DNA of 64,000 bases from Tepidibacter mesophilus (GCF_002724055.1 NZ_BDQY01000007.1:51371-115370); one strand, 5' to 3'. Positions 26,660 through 36,656 are shown, numbered from the stretch's first letter. Notes: generated by a model not told the origin, from the sequence alone. A program made the numbers and translations.

Positions 26660-27313
26660 TTATAAAATCTCCATCAGCTCAGCTATATTAGATATTTCAT
26701 AATCGGCACTACTAAGTTCTTCCTTACTACCATAACCAAAATTACATGCAATCGTATTTATTTTATTTCTTATACCGCACTCAATGTCCTGAATACGATC
26801 TCCTATGATAACCATTTCAGATGGATAATTTTCTTTTATTTTTTTAACGATTTCATACTTAGGTATATACTCATACTCCTCAGAACATGCCATTTCTTCA
26901 AAGTAATTATCTAAATCAAATAGCTTTCTAGCCATATCTCTATAATATATTCCACAATTGCTTACAAATACGAGTTTATACTTTTTCTCTTTTAAGTACT
27001 GTAAAACTTCTATCGCTCCATCATATAGTTCAGCTTTATCGTCAGATAATTGATTGAGCATTTCTTCACCTATAATCTTACTTGCCCTATTTCTTATATC
27101 CTCATCCAAATCTGGCATAAATTCCTTCCACATATCTTTACTACTGAATCCTAGCCAATATGATATTTCATCATCTGTCCACTTTCTCTCTTGTGTAAAT
27201 TCATTATCAACTAAATATCGATATGCTTTTCTAAACGCAGGAGCATAGATTTTTATACTGTTATGCAATGTTCCATCATAATCAAAGAAAATGGTTTTTA
27301 TGTTTTTAAACAT
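26660..27313 (-). CDS. HAD superfamily phosphatase in the riboflavin operon
   Basis: The 217-residue HAD hydrolase has motif I FFDYDGTL (nucleophile Asp), motif II VFVSNCG, a Lys in KYEIVKKI and motif IV IIGDRIQDIECG. An alpha-helical cap lies between motifs I and II (about residues 20-95), as in phosphoglycolate phosphatase-like members. Its ATG is eight bases after the ribH stop, so it is the fifth gene of the riboflavin operon. The riboflavin pathway needs a phosphatase acting on 5-amino-6-ribitylamino-uracil 5'-phosphate, and known enzymes for this step are HAD proteins. That role is therefore likely but not shown by residues alone. Confidence 0.88.
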   Translation of the reverse strand: MFKNIKTIFFDYDGTLHNSIKIYAPAFRKAYRYLVDNEFTQERKWTDDEISYWLGFSSKDMWKEFMPDLDEDIRNRASKIIGEEMLNQLSDDKAELYDGAIEVLQYLKEKKYKLVFVSNCGIYYRDMARKLFDLDNYFEEMACSEEYEYIPKYEIVKKIKENYPSEMVIIGDRIQDIECGIRNKINTIACNFGYGSKEELSSADYEISNIAELMEIL

Positions 27314-27320
27314 ATCAATG

Positions 27321-27788
27321 CTACCCTTCTAAATCTGATAATAAATTTGCCATTTCAATTGCAGTTACAGCAGCTTCATATCCTTTATTACCTGCCTTTG
27401 TTCCAGCTCTTTCAATTGCTTGCTCAATATTATCTGTAGTAAGAACACCAAACACTACTGGAATTTCTGTATCTAGCGAAACACTTGCAATACCTTTAGT
27501 TACTTCACTTGAAACATAGTCAAAATGTGGAGTTGCTCCTCTAATAACTGCTCCTAAGCATATAACTCCATCATATTTCTTAGAACTAGCCATCTTTTTA
27601 GCAACAAGTGGTATTTCAAAAGCACCTGGAACCCAAGCTATTTCAATATTTGATTCATCAACCCCATGTCTTTTCAATCCATCTAAAGCACCCGACAATA
27701 ACTTTCCTCCAATAAATTCATTGAACCTACCCACAATTATTCCAAACTTCTGCTCTTTTGCAACTAATTTTCCTTCATAAACTCTCAT
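27321..27788 (-). CDS. ribH: 6,7-dimethyl-8-ribityllumazine synthase
   Basis: The 155-residue lumazine synthase condenses 5-amino-6-ribitylaminouracil with 3,4-dihydroxy-2-butanone 4-phosphate. Family motifs are visible: [11 protein letters not shown] at the front, [32 protein letters not shown] and [23 protein letters not shown]. It lies one base from ribBA, and the HAD phosphatase gene follows. It acts in the cytosol as a multimeric capsid-like complex in related bacteria. Confidence 0.97.
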   Translation of the reverse strand: MRVYEGKLVAKEQKFGIIVGRFNEFIGGKLLSGALDGLKRHGVDESNIEIAWVPGAFEIPLVAKKMASSKKYDGVICLGAVIRGATPHFDYVSSEVTKGIASVSLDTEIPVVFGVLTTDNIEQAIERAGTKAGNKGYEAAVTAIEMANLLSDLEG

Positions 27789-27789
27789 A

Positions 27790-28998
27790 TTATTTACCCT
27801 CCTTAAAATTTAACATGTGTCCCATCTTATCCTTTTTTGTTTTTAGATAAAATTCGTTTTTCTCATTGTGATTCATCTGTATTGGAACTCTTTCTACTAT
27901 TTCTATACCATACCCTGAAAGACTAGATATTTTCTTAGGATTATTCGTCATAAGCTTTACTTCTTTAATTCCTAAATCACACAATATTTGAGCTCCTATT
28001 CCATAATCTCTAAGATCATCAGGGAATCCCAATGATAAATTAGCTTCTACAGTATCCATTCCTTTATCTTGCAAAGCATAAGCCTTAATTTTATTGATTA
28101 GTCCAATACCACGTCCTTCTTGACGCATGTATAATAACACTCCTCTTTCTTCTTCTTCAATTTTTTTCATAGCTTCTGCATATTGATCGCCACAATCACA
28201 TCTTAAAGATCCAAAAGCATCACCAGTAAGACATTCTGAATGAACTCTAACAAGTACTGGTTTTCCATCATCAACATTTCCCTTTACTAATGCAACATGG
28301 TGCTCTCCATTCAATTTGTTAATATATCCAACCATTTCAAAGTTTCCATATTTTGTAGGTAATTTAGCTTTAGTAACTCTTTCTACTAAAAGTTCGTTTT
28401 TTCTTCTATATGCTATTAAATCTGCTATTGTTATTAACTTTAAATCATGTTTTTTCGTGTATTCAACTAATTCAGGAACCCTTGCCATCGTTCCATCTTC
28501 ATTCATAATTTCACAAATTACTCCTGCTGGATATAAACCTGCAAGTTTAGCTATATCTACTGCTGCTTCAGTATGACCAGCTCTTTTAAGTACTCCACCT
28601 TCTTTAGCTACTAATGGAAAGATATGTCCCGGTCTTGTGAAATCTTTTGAACTAGATTTATTATCTACCAGTTTTTGGATTGTCATTGCTCTCTCTTTAG
28701 CAGATATTCCCGTTGTCGTACTTGTTGCATCTACCGAAACTGTAAAAGCAGTTTCTTTTGGGTCAGTATTGTTATATACCATAGAATGAATATCTAGTTC
28801 ATTTAATCTTTCTTTAGACATAGGAGCGCAAATAAGTCCTCTCCCGAACTTTGCCATAAAGTTTATGGCTTGTGGTGTAGCTTTCTCCGCTGCCATTAAA
28901 AGATCGCCTTCATTCTCACGATCCTCATCATCAACAACAACAATCATCTTTCCGTTTTGAATATCTTCTATTGCTTCTTCTATAGTATTAAATTTCAT
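27790..28998 (-). CDS. ribBA: Bifunctional 3,4-dihydroxy-2-butanone 4-phosphate synthase / GTP cyclohydrolase II
   Basis: The 402-residue fusion has an N-terminal RibB domain (about 1-200; [19 protein letters not shown] and [24 protein letters not shown]) and a C-terminal RibA domain (about 205-400). RibA carries the zinc cysteines in [15 protein letters not shown] and the [12 protein letters not shown] motif. Both domains keep their signature residues, so both reactions are likely active. It supplies both precursors of riboflavin, from ribulose 5-phosphate and GTP. It lies 35 bases after ribE in the FMN-riboswitch operon. Confidence 0.97.
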   Translation of the reverse strand: MKFNTIEEAIEDIQNGKMIVVVDDEDRENEGDLLMAAEKATPQAINFMAKFGRGLICAPMSKERLNELDIHSMVYNNTDPKETAFTVSVDATSTTTGISAKERAMTIQKLVDNKSSSKDFTRPGHIFPLVAKEGGVLKRAGHTEAAVDIAKLAGLYPAGVICEIMNEDGTMARVPELVEYTKKHDLKLITIADLIAYRRKNELLVERVTKAKLPTKYGNFEMVGYINKLNGEHHVALVKGNVDDGKPVLVRVHSECLTGDAFGSLRCDCGDQYAEAMKKIEEEERGVLLYMRQEGRGIGLINKIKAYALQDKGMDTVEANLSLGFPDDLRDYGIGAQILCDLGIKEVKLMTNNPKKISSLSGYGIEIVERVPIQMNHNEKNEFYLKTKKDKMGHMLNFKEGK

Positions 28999-29033
28999 TA
29001 ATCATTCACCCCTATTCTAAGTTAAGTTTCATC

Positions 29034-29684
29034 TTATATAAATCCATTTCTGGTTAAAAAATTCAAATCTATATTACTTTCATTTTTTTTATCTTCTTTA
29101 AATAATAATAACCTTTCAATATATTTACCTATCATGTCACACTCTAGATTAACTTCATCTCCAACTGTTTTACTTAATAAAGTAGTTTCATCTTTTGTCA
29201 GTGGTATTATTGAAACTTTAAAAATGTCTACTCCAGCATAAGCTACTGTTAAGCTCGTACCATCAATTGCTATAGAACCTTTTTCAATTACATATTTCAA
29301 TATATTTGATGGAGCCTGAATAGACACCCATGTAGCATTATCTTCTTCTTCTATTTTCTTTATCTTACCAACACCATCTATATGACCAGAAACAATATGT
29401 CCACCTAATCTATCCTTAACTTTCAAAGCTCGTTCTAAATTCACTAAACTACCATGTTTTAAATCTTTTAAATTACTTCTTCTAATAGTCTCAGGCATAA
29501 CATCCACAGTAAACGAATTTTTTGTGAACTCGGCAACAGTCAGACAAACACCATTTGTACTAATACTATCCCCCAATTTAACATCATTCATTATTTTACT
29601 TGCACTTATTGTAATCTGAGCTGACTTTAATCCTTTTTTAATAGTATGTACAGTTCCTATTTCCTCAATTAATCCAGTAAACAT
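29034..29684 (-). CDS. ribE: Riboflavin synthase, alpha chain
   Basis: The 216-residue protein is made of two similar lumazine-binding barrels: MFTGLIEEIG...GDSISTNGVCLTV (about 1-50) and HIVSGHIDGVGKI...SIAIDGTSLTVA (about 97-150). It dismutates two lumazines to riboflavin and the pyrimidine. A C-terminal tail of about 15 residues is variable. It lies four bases from ribD. Both repeats keep the NGVCLTV/DGTSLTV turn, so the length and internal duplication both support the call. Confidence 0.96.
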   Translation of the reverse strand: MFTGLIEEIGTVHTIKKGLKSAQITISASKIMNDVKLGDSISTNGVCLTVAEFTKNSFTVDVMPETIRRSNLKDLKHGSLVNLERALKVKDRLGGHIVSGHIDGVGKIKKIEEEDNATWVSIQAPSNILKYVIEKGSIAIDGTSLTVAYAGVDIFKVSIIPLTKDETTLLSKTVGDEVNLECDMIGKYIERLLLFKEDKKNESNIDLNFLTRNGFI

Positions 29685-29687
29685 ACA

Positions 29688-30788
29688 TTATTCTTCCTTT
29701 CTTAAGTAGCCTTCAATCATAATATCTTGTTCAAACATTATCACTTTAATATTTTCTAATTCTATAGCGTTCTTAATATGCTCTATTCCTATACCACCTA
29801 CTGGAGTTTTTGCATTCCCTCCACCTATAATCTTTGGTGCAATAAATGTAATTGCCTTGTCTACACAGCCTTCATTTAAGATACTATAATTTAAAGTAGA
29901 ACCACCTTCTATTAGAATACTATCAATATCCATTTCTCCAAGTTTTTGAATAAGATACTTCAAATCTACTTTATTGTTTTTTAGTGGAGTAATAATTATT
30001 TGTGCTCCTTTTTCTTTAATTAGTTTAAGTTTATTTTTGTCAGCTTTCTTAGTTGTAGCAATAATTGTCTTTGCTTTTGAATTAAGACTTAAAACTTTTG
30101 ATTCTAAAGGTATTCTTCCTATTGTATCTACTATAATTCTTATTGGGTCTACACCTTCTTTATCTTTTAATCTAGTAGTTAATGAAGGATTATCTTGCAA
30201 AACAGTGCCTATACCAACCATTATTCCCGAAACTTGATGCCTTATTTCATGAACATATTCTCGTGATTTTTTATTAGTAATCCACTTCGAATCTCCTATA
30301 CTAGTTGCTATTTTCCCATCTAGTGTCATAGCAGTTTTTAAAATACAAAATGGTAATTTTGTTGTTATGTATTTAATAAATACTTCATTCATTTTTTTTA
30401 CTTCTTGTTCCAAAACACCTACAGTAACTTCTATGCCATGATCTCTTAAAAGTTTTATACCATTTCCTGCTACTATTGGATTTGGATCCATCATTCCTAT
30501 AATAACTTTCTTTATTTTCATATCTATAAGCAGTTGTGCACATGGAGGTGTTTTACCAAAGTGAGAACATGGCTCTAGTGTAACGTATATTGTCGCTCCT
30601 TTAACATTCTCAAAAGCACTATTAATAGCATTTACCTCTGCATGTGCTCCACCGTAGTATTGATGATATCCTTCTCCAATAATTCTACCGTCTTTTACAA
30701 TAACAGCTCCTACTAAAGGGTTAGGATTAGTGTATCCTTTACCTTTAAGTGCTAATTCAATCGCTCTTTTCATATACTTACTGTCCAT
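29688..30788 (-). CDS. ribD: Bifunctional diaminohydroxyphosphoribosylaminopyrimidine deaminase / reductase
   Basis: The 366-residue enzyme has an N-terminal zinc deaminase domain (GAHAEVNAI and VTLEPCSHFGKTPPCAQLL) and a C-terminal reductase domain from about residue 145 (KTAMTLDGKIATSIGDSKWI and ILIEGGSTLNYSIL). It carries out steps two and three of riboflavin synthesis. It is the first structural gene, 94 bases after the riboswitch terminator. GAGGTGA precedes the ATG. Confidence 0.97.
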   Translation of the reverse strand: MDSKYMKRAIELALKGKGYTNPNPLVGAVIVKDGRIIGEGYHQYYGGAHAEVNAINSAFENVKGATIYVTLEPCSHFGKTPPCAQLLIDMKIKKVIIGMMDPNPIVAGNGIKLLRDHGIEVTVGVLEQEVKKMNEVFIKYITTKLPFCILKTAMTLDGKIATSIGDSKWITNKKSREYVHEIRHQVSGIMVGIGTVLQDNPSLTTRLKDKEGVDPIRIIVDTIGRIPLESKVLSLNSKAKTIIATTKKADKNKLKLIKEKGAQIIITPLKNNKVDLKYLIQKLGEMDIDSILIEGGSTLNYSILNEGCVDKAITFIAPKIIGGGNAKTPVGGIGIEHIKNAIELENIKVIMFEQDIMIEGYLRKEE

Positions 30789-30882
30789 ATAATCACCTCA
30801 TATTATCCTTAGTATTAACAATCTGTTTCATTATATCTACCATAATTATCTAAATGTCTAAGATTTATACTTTCATAAACAT

Positions 30883-30915
30883 AAAAAGCTCTGAAGATAT
30901 TTATCTTCAGAGCTT
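30883..30915 (-). terminator. Expression-platform terminator of the FMN riboswitch
   Basis: AAGCTCTGAAGATA and its complement form the stem, followed by TTTTT on the minus strand. The 5' arm (CTCTGAAGAT) can also pair with ATCTTCAG at the 5' edge of the aptamer P1 helix, giving the classical antiterminator. Confidence 0.88.
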
Positions 30916-30926
30916 ACAATCTAATT

Positions 30927-30989
30927 AAAATTCACAACACATGGCTCATATCGCCAACGAGTCCTAACAGACTCCGTTGCTCAAAATAA
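30927..30989 (-). repeat. Dispersed hairpin repeat, copy D, inside the rib leader
   Basis: The block GGCTCATATCGCCAACGAGTC and ACTCCGTTGCTCAAAATA match copies B and C; the ATGC mini-hairpin end is eroded. It lies between the FMN aptamer and its terminator, in the orientation of the transcript. Confidence 0.75.
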
Positions 30990-31039
30990 TTGCTAATTTA
31001 GTCTTATAATAACTAATAATAGAATTATTTTATTAATTT

Positions 31040-31148
31040 ATCTTCTCCCATCCAGACTTTACTGTCGGTCTTGGAATTTCACCAAGTCAACCACATTGTG
31101 GTTCGTGGACTTTACCACCGGTCGGGAATTTCACCCTGCCCTGAAGAT
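31040..31148 (-). promoter_or_regulatory. FMN riboswitch (RFN element)
   Basis: On the minus strand the aptamer shows the conserved RFN blocks: ATCTTCAGGGCAGGGTGAAA, TTCCCGACCGGTGGTAAAG, CCACGAACC and, after the variable arm, GACTTGGTGAAATTCCAAG and GACCGACAGTAAAGTCTGG, closing with GGGAGAAGAT. P1 pairs ATCTTC with GAAGAT. It controls the ribD-ribE-ribBA-ribH-HAD operon. Confidence 0.97.
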
Positions 31149-31398
31149 TTATTTAGTTTTTTTAAATCTAACACACAGAATTGTTTTTGTCAATGTTAAG
31201 TAAATATTTATATATTTTAGTCACAAAAAATTATATTAATTTTTAGCGTATTCCTAATATTGCTGAAACTACTACAGCATAAATCGAATTTTTTTATTCG
31301 TTTAATAAATTTTTAATCTATAAAATGGTTATAATTTAAATATGAAAAAGTTTTAATATATTAATTAAAATTTCATGTTAAAATTTAGGAGGAATATT
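31149..31398. other. AT-rich intergenic region
   Basis: It holds the promoter zones of the leftward rib operon and the rightward small gene. I see no extra gene, repeat or structured element. No promoter stands out. Confidence 0.5.
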
Positions 31399-31677
31399 AT
31401 GTTTACTGATATAAAAGAAATGAGAAAAAAAAGAGAAGATGGAATGTACGATTTGACCCTAGAAATTCCAGAGAGAGAATATTTTAAAGTATATAATGAA
31501 GTAGATGATAAAATTGCAGATGATTTAATTCAGCAATATTTGATTGATGTACAGGACGATGGTAGATTCGAAAATGTTAAAATCAAACATAATAAAGACA
31601 GACATACAATAAGATTAACTAGTGAACTTCACTACTATGGAAATGATCATACTGATTACAACATAAACAAAAGATAA
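31399..31677 (+). CDS. Small conserved-looking protein of unknown function
   Basis: I do not recognise this 92-residue cytosolic protein. The ATG at 31399 follows GGAGG by six bases, which fixes the start; the longer frame has no ribosome site. The sequence is highly charged, starts TDIKEMRKKREDGMYDLTLEIPE and reads like an alpha-beta mix: helix, strand, two helices with VYNEVDDKIADDLIQQYLID, then two strands ending LTSELHYYGNDH. There is no signal peptide, membrane segment or Cys. A strong terminator follows, so it is a real single-gene unit. Confidence 0.75.
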   Translation: MFTDIKEMRKKREDGMYDLTLEIPEREYFKVYNEVDDKIADDLIQQYLIDVQDDGRFENVKIKHNKDRHTIRLTSELHYYGNDHTDYNINKR

Positions 31678-31706
31678 AATTCAATTCATGCTAACGTATG
31701 GTATTA

Positions 31707-31741
31707 AAAAGACTACTAGCTATATAGCTAATAGTCTTTTC
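31707..31741 (+). terminator. Terminator of the 92-residue protein gene
   Basis: AAAAAGACTA.TAGCT and its complement around an ATAT loop, with a T-run. The stretch just before it (about 31681-31703) contains a fragment like the dispersed repeat end (CATGCTAACGTATGG). Confidence 0.85.
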
Positions 31742-31927
31742 TTAATGTTTTTGCATATACGATTATTTATTTTAATTACCCAAATTTAGTTCGGAATATT
31801 TTCACAATAAGTAATTCAGTTGTAAATAATAAAAAACCAATATATAATTAAAAATAATGCAATTATCAAATTAATAATAATTTTTATATTATATGTTTTA
31901 AAATAACAATCATTGGAGGTAATGACT

Positions 31928-33907
31928 ATGGTGCTAAGATTTAAAGATTGGAAAATAAGAAGAAAATTATTTTCAGCATTTTTAGTAATGATAATTTTTT
32001 TCATATTTATAGGAGCAACATCATTAGTTTTTATAAGAAATATTAGTAATTCTAAAATTAATTTACTTTTAGATAATGACAACCTATATACTCTGGTACT
32101 AGAACTTAGAAGAAATGAAAAAGACTTTTTGTTAAGAGAAGTAACTAACCCACAGTTTTTTGAAACTGAGAAAAGCAAGTACATAGATACATTCGACTCA
32201 AATTTTACAGATTTAAAAGATAAAATAGCTAAAATAAAAAATTACAAAGAAATATATTCAAATAAGGATTATGTTAATAAAATAAATGATATGGAAAAAT
32301 TGGTAGATTCATATCATAATACCTTTCTACAAGTAGTTAATAAGACTCATACAATAGGTTTTGAGGAATACGGATTAGTTGGAGAATTGAATAATATAGA
32401 AAGTAAAATAGAAAGTTTATCACCAAACAATGAAATAAAATTTTTATTATTGAAAGTTAATATTAACGAAGAATCATATTTTTCGACAACAGATGAAAAA
32501 TATTTTGATAAATTATTATCAATATTATCTAAAATAAAGACTTCATCGAATGATTCATCTTTAATATCACTTATAAATAATTATGAAGATACACTTACTA
32601 AAATACACTCTATAAATAAAGAAATAGGGTTAACTAGCGGCGATGGCTTAAGAGGAGAATATCGAGATACAATTCATAAATTTGAGCCATTACTCGAAGA
32701 AGTTCACACTAATATTATGAAATCAACACAAAAAAGCGTGAAAAATATACAAGTGATGATTATTATAACTATTATTACTAGTGTTATCGTAGCTTTATTA
32801 TTTGGTGTATATATTTCAATCTTAATAACAAATCCAATAATAAAAACTACTAATATGCTTAAGGATATCTCTGAAGGTGAAGGAGATTTAACTCAAAGAC
32901 TTGAAGAAACAACTAAGGACGAAATAGGAGATCTTGCAAAGTACTTTAATTTATTTGTTGACAAGATACATGTATTGATCTCTCAAACAAAATCTAATGC
33001 TAATATATTAGGTGAATCATCTAATCAAGTATCACTTGCTATAGAAGAAGCAAACCAAGGTATAGAAAGTATTGCAAGTGAGATGAATAACATTTCCTAT
33101 AGTATTCAAAATAATGCTAGTGTTGTTCAAGAGGCTACAGCAAGTATAGAAGAGTTGGCTACTAGCTCTCAAATCATTTATGATGAAACTGAAATTGCAT
33201 CTGAAAGTAGTAAAAATATCTTAGAATCTGCAAAGCTTGGTGCAAATAGTATAAAAGAAGTTGTTGAAAGTATTAATAAAGCAAAAGATTCTACAAATGA
33301 AGTTTATACAATTATAGAAGATCTTAAAATTTCATCTAATCAAATAGACGAAATTATTTCTATAATAACATCAATTTCAGAACAAACAAATCTTTTAGCT
33401 TTAAATGCAGCTATTGAAGCAGCAAGAGCAGGTGAACAAGGTAGAGGGTTTTCTATAGTAGCTGATGAAGTTCGAAAGCTAGCTGAAGAAAGCAAAAAGT
33501 CTGCTGAAAACATAAGCCTATTAATACAAGAAGTTCAACAAAAAACAAGTAATGCAGATATTTCAATAAAAGCAGGACAAGAATTCGTAACAATCAGTGT
33601 TCAAAAAGCAACTGATACAAATAGTATATTTGAAAATATTTTGAATTCTATACAAAGTACAACCGATAAAATTTATATGATTTCTAATTTAGCAAAACAA
33701 GAATCTGAAATTTCTAATGATATGGCAAAAGCTATTGACGAAATAGCAAAAACAACTCAAGATAATGCCATTGCTTCTGAAGAAATTAATTCATTTATAG
33801 AAGGCCAAGTAAGTACTTTTGAAGAAATAGGTGCAAGTATTGAAGAATTAAATTCAATGTCTCAAGTCTTAAAAGAACAAACAGATAAATTTAAGGTCGA
33901 ACAATAA
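31928..33907 (+). CDS. Methyl-accepting chemotaxis protein with helical (HBM-like) sensor
   Basis: The 659-residue chemoreceptor has TM1 at about residues 18-40, an extracellular all-helical domain of about 230 residues with the motif [15 protein letters not shown]2 near 280-300, and a HAMP domain. The signalling domain has the hairpin tip [38 protein letters not shown]. The LRRxEKDFLLR pattern is typical of helical bimodular (HBM) sensors that bind small organic acids. It passes signal to CheA and CheW at the inner membrane. The ATG at 31928 follows GGAGG by eight bases. No che genes are in the window. Confidence 0.92.
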   Translation: MVLRFKDWKIRRKLFSAFLVMIIFFIFIGATSLVFIRNISNSKINLLLDNDNLYTLVLELRRNEKDFLLREVTNPQFFETEKSKYIDTFDSNFTDLKDKIAKIKNYKEIYSNKDYVNKINDMEKLVDSYHNTFLQVVNKTHTIGFEEYGLVGELNNIESKIESLSPNNEIKFLLLKVNINEESYFSTTDEKYFDKLLSILSKIKTSSNDSSLISLINNYEDTLTKIHSINKEIGLTSGDGLRGEYRDTIHKFEPLLEEVHTNIMKSTQKSVKNIQVMIIITIITSVIVALLFGVYISILITNPIIKTTNMLKDISEGEGDLTQRLEETTKDEIGDLAKYFNLFVDKIHVLISQTKSNANILGESSNQVSLAIEEANQGIESIASEMNNISYSIQNNASVVQEATASIEELATSSQIIYDETEIASESSKNILESAKLGANSIKEVVESINKAKDSTNEVYTIIEDLKISSNQIDEIISIITSISEQTNLLALNAAIEAARAGEQGRGFSIVADEVRKLAEESKKSAENISLLIQEVQQKTSNADISIKAGQEFVTISVQKATDTNSIFENILNSIQSTTDKIYMISNLAKQESEISNDMAKAIDEIAKTTQDNAIASEEINSFIEGQVSTFEEIGASIEELNSMSQVLKEQTDKFKVEQ

Positions 33908-33908
33908 T

Positions 33909-33933
33909 AGAACCCCCTAATTTTTAGGGGGTT
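33909..33933. terminator. Bidirectional terminator between chemoreceptor and lplA genes
   Basis: GAACCCCCTAA and its complement around TTT, followed by a T-rich stretch; it lies two bases after the chemoreceptor stop and just beyond the lplA stop. Confidence 0.8.
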
Positions 33934-33941
33934 CTATTATA

Positions 33942-34925
33942 TTATCCAATTTTACTTTTTAACCATTCTTTTATTTCAAAAATAATATTTTTTTCATCAG
34001 TTTTACAAATAATATTGTTTAGTTTTTTACTAATACAATCCATCTTAAATTGTGTTTTCAATAATGAATTTTCTATATCTTTAATTAAAGTGCTATTCAT
34101 TGCATCAGAGTAAATAACTACAGAGTCAATATCTCCATTTTTTAAATTCAAATTCAAATCTATTTCTCCCCATTTAAATCTGTTAACAAAATTTATATCA
34201 AACTTAGGAGTTTCTCCATATTTCCACTCCCAAGAAGAATATTTTTCATATAAATCTTTTATATCATGTTCGTTTTTTATGTACTCTATATTTGATCCGC
34301 CTTTATAAATTTCCATAAAACTACTTATCAGATTATCTTTTAAATTTTCAATAGTTATATCTTCTTTAATAGTTTTTAAATTTACTACCCTAGAACGAAC
34401 TGATTCAACCCCTTTAGAAGCAATCTTTTCTTTTGATACTTTTAGATATTTGCTTAATTTTTCCATATTTGCGTCAACAAGTATACTTCCATGATGATAT
34501 GAAGAATTTGCCTTTTCATAAAATGCATTTCCTGAGAATTTTCTTTCTCCTACTAATATATCATTTCTTCCTGAAAATTCAGCATTAATACCTAAATTGT
34601 TAACAGCTTTAAGGATTACGCTTAACTGTTTTTCTAAATCATATAACTTTTTATCCATAATAAAAGTGAAGTTCAAATTACCCATATCATGAAAAACAGT
34701 TCCTCCACCAGATAATCTACGAGCTATTTTTCCACCGTCCTCTTCAAAATCTTTACACTTACATTCTTTCCATGGATTTTGATTTCTTCCTATTACGATT
34801 GTATTATCATTTTGCCATAGGTATAATATCATTTCGTTGTCTTTAACTATTTTTAGAAGGTATTCTTCAATAGCTAGATTATGCCATGGGTTATATGATT
34901 TTGAACATACTATTCTAGTTATCAT
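33942..34925 (-). CDS. lplA: Lipoate-protein ligase A
   Basis: The 327-residue ligase activates lipoate with ATP and attaches it to a lipoyl-domain Lys. Motifs present are the ligase signature IARRLSGGGTVFHDMGNLNFTFI, the lipoyl-AMP loop SGRNDILVGERKFSGNA and the second-domain WKYGETP. The ATG at 34925 is five bases after the lpd stop. No strong ribosome site precedes it, so coupled translation or a TTG start at 34937 after AAGGTGGTG is possible. It sits directly after a lipoyl-bearing Lpd, its probable substrate. Confidence 0.93.
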   Translation of the reverse strand: MITRIVCSKSYNPWHNLAIEEYLLKIVKDNEMILYLWQNDNTIVIGRNQNPWKECKCKDFEEDGGKIARRLSGGGTVFHDMGNLNFTFIMDKKLYDLEKQLSVILKAVNNLGINAEFSGRNDILVGERKFSGNAFYEKANSSYHHGSILVDANMEKLSKYLKVSKEKIASKGVESVRSRVVNLKTIKEDITIENLKDNLISSFMEIYKGGSNIEYIKNEHDIKDLYEKYSSWEWKYGETPKFDINFVNRFKWGEIDLNLNLKNGDIDSVVIYSDAMNSTLIKDIENSLLKTQFKMDCISKKLNNIICKTDEKNIIFEIKEWLKSKIG

Positions 34926-34929
34926 ATTA

Positions 34930-36633
34930 TTATGCAAAGTGTATAGCACCACCTTCTACGTTTAATGCTGCTTCATGTATTGATTCTGCAGTTGTTGGAT
35001 GTGCGAATATAGTTTCTGTTATTTGCTCTGTAGTAAGTCCATTATTTATGCACAATGCTACTGAAGCCAGTAAATCGGTTGCATGTGATCCTATTATCGT
35101 GCTACCTATTATTTTTCCTGTTGATTTTTCTTTTATTATTTTAACAAAACCTTTAGCCTTACCTAATGTCAATGCTTTACCATTTGCAGACATAGGGAAT
35201 TTACCTATTTCTATTTCTATACCTTTTTCATTTGCGATTTTTTCAGTAATTCCCACAACAGCTATTTCAGGTTCAGTAAAAATAGCACTCGGAACTGTTG
35301 AGTAATCAATAGTTTTATTTTTACCTAATATATTATCAACAGCAATAATACCTTGGTGTGAAGCGACATGAGCTAATTGTATTATATTTGTAACATCGCC
35401 TATAGCATAAATATTTGATATATTTGTCTGCATTTTTTCATTAACCTTGATACCTTTTTTATTGTCATTCATTTCAATATCTAATTTTTCAATACCTAAT
35501 CCTTCAAAATATGGTTGTCTTCCAACCGAAACTAATACTTTATCACATGAAATATATTTACTTTCACCATCTTTAATAAATGAAACTACACATTCTCCAT
35601 TTTCAGTTTCATCAATTGATTCAACTTTTGATTTAGTATATAATTTGATTTTATTTTCTTTTGCGATTTTACTTATTTCATCACATACATCATTATCTAA
35701 AGAATCTAATATTTCATCTGCATATTCAACAACAAAAACTTCCACTCCAAAGCTTGCATAAATAAAAGCAAACTCCATTCCTATAACTCCTCCACCTATT
35801 ATTACTAATTTATTTGGTAAATTCGTCATTTCTAAAGCTTCCTTACTTGTTAATACATTCTTAGAATCAATTCCTTTAATAGGAGCAATTGCAGGTTGTG
35901 ATCCAGTAGCAATTATTATATTTTCAGTTTTTATAGTTGTTTCTGTTCTATTTGTTTTCACAAATACAGTATTCTCATCTATAATTTCACCAGTTCCATC
36001 AATTTTTTGTATATCATGTTTTTGTAATAAATATTCTATTCCGTTTTTAAGTTGGTTTTTGATATCATCTTTTCTTTTAATAACTTTTCCCATATTAACA
36101 GAAACATTCTCAGCAAAAAGACCAAAACTGTCAGCCTCTTTCATATTTTTGTAAACTTCTGATGAGCGTACAAGAGCTTTTGTAGGTATACATCCATGGT
36201 TTAAGCAAGTTCCTCCTACGTGTTCTTTTTCAATAATAATAACTTTTTCACCTTGCTTTGCTGCATAAATCGCTGCAACATATCCTCCCGGACCTGCTCC
36301 TACTATAGTTATATCTGCCTCTATTTCTTCTTTTTGAGGTTTCATTAGATTATTAAAATAATTAAAACCAACTATTGTCTCAGATTTTTCTTCAGTTTTT
36401 ACTCCATCTATTTTAAATAAAACATCACCTATATTAATAGTCTGTCCTTCATCTATTACAATTTCTTCAATAATACCATTAGCATTAGATTTTACAGAGA
36501 TATTTCCTTTTTGAGATTCAACTTGAAGCAGTACATCTCCCTCTTTTATTTCATCTCCTACTTTTACCTTTATTTTTCCTATTTTTCCACTCTTACTCTC
36601 TCCAGATAATTGTTCAAGTTTTATTTCAATCAT
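34930..36633 (-). CDS. lpdA: Dihydrolipoyl dehydrogenase with N-terminal lipoyl domain
   Basis: The 567-residue flavoenzyme has a lipoyl domain (about 1-75, lipoyl Lys in QVESQKGNISV), then FAD motif VGAGPGGYVAAIYAAKQG, the redox disulfide GGTCLNHGCIPTKAL, NAD motif VIGGGVIGMEFA, FAD motif IYAIGDVT and the His-Glu pair in FAHPTTAESIHEA. It transfers electrons between NAD and lipoamide. No 2-oxoacid dehydrogenase or glycine-cleavage genes are here; the neighbours are lipoate ligase, an AhpD-like protein and a MarR regulator. It may therefore serve a lipoyl-dependent thiol system. The ATG at 36633 follows AAAGGAGG by eight bases. Confidence 0.95.
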   Translation of the reverse strand: MIEIKLEQLSGESKSGKIGKIKVKVGDEIKEGDVLLQVESQKGNISVKSNANGIIEEIVIDEGQTINIGDVLFKIDGVKTEEKSETIVGFNYFNNLMKPQKEEIEADITIVGAGPGGYVAAIYAAKQGEKVIIIEKEHVGGTCLNHGCIPTKALVRSSEVYKNMKEADSFGLFAENVSVNMGKVIKRKDDIKNQLKNGIEYLLQKHDIQKIDGTGEIIDENTVFVKTNRTETTIKTENIIIATGSQPAIAPIKGIDSKNVLTSKEALEMTNLPNKLVIIGGGVIGMEFAFIYASFGVEVFVVEYADEILDSLDNDVCDEISKIAKENKIKLYTKSKVESIDETENGECVVSFIKDGESKYISCDKVLVSVGRQPYFEGLGIEKLDIEMNDNKKGIKVNEKMQTNISNIYAIGDVTNIIQLAHVASHQGIIAVDNILGKNKTIDYSTVPSAIFTEPEIAVVGITEKIANEKGIEIEIGKFPMSANGKALTLGKAKGFVKIIKEKSTGKIIGSTIIGSHATDLLASVALCINNGLTTEQITETIFAHPTTAESIHEAALNVEGGAIHFA

Positions 36634-36656
36634 TAGTACTACCTCCTTTAACATAA

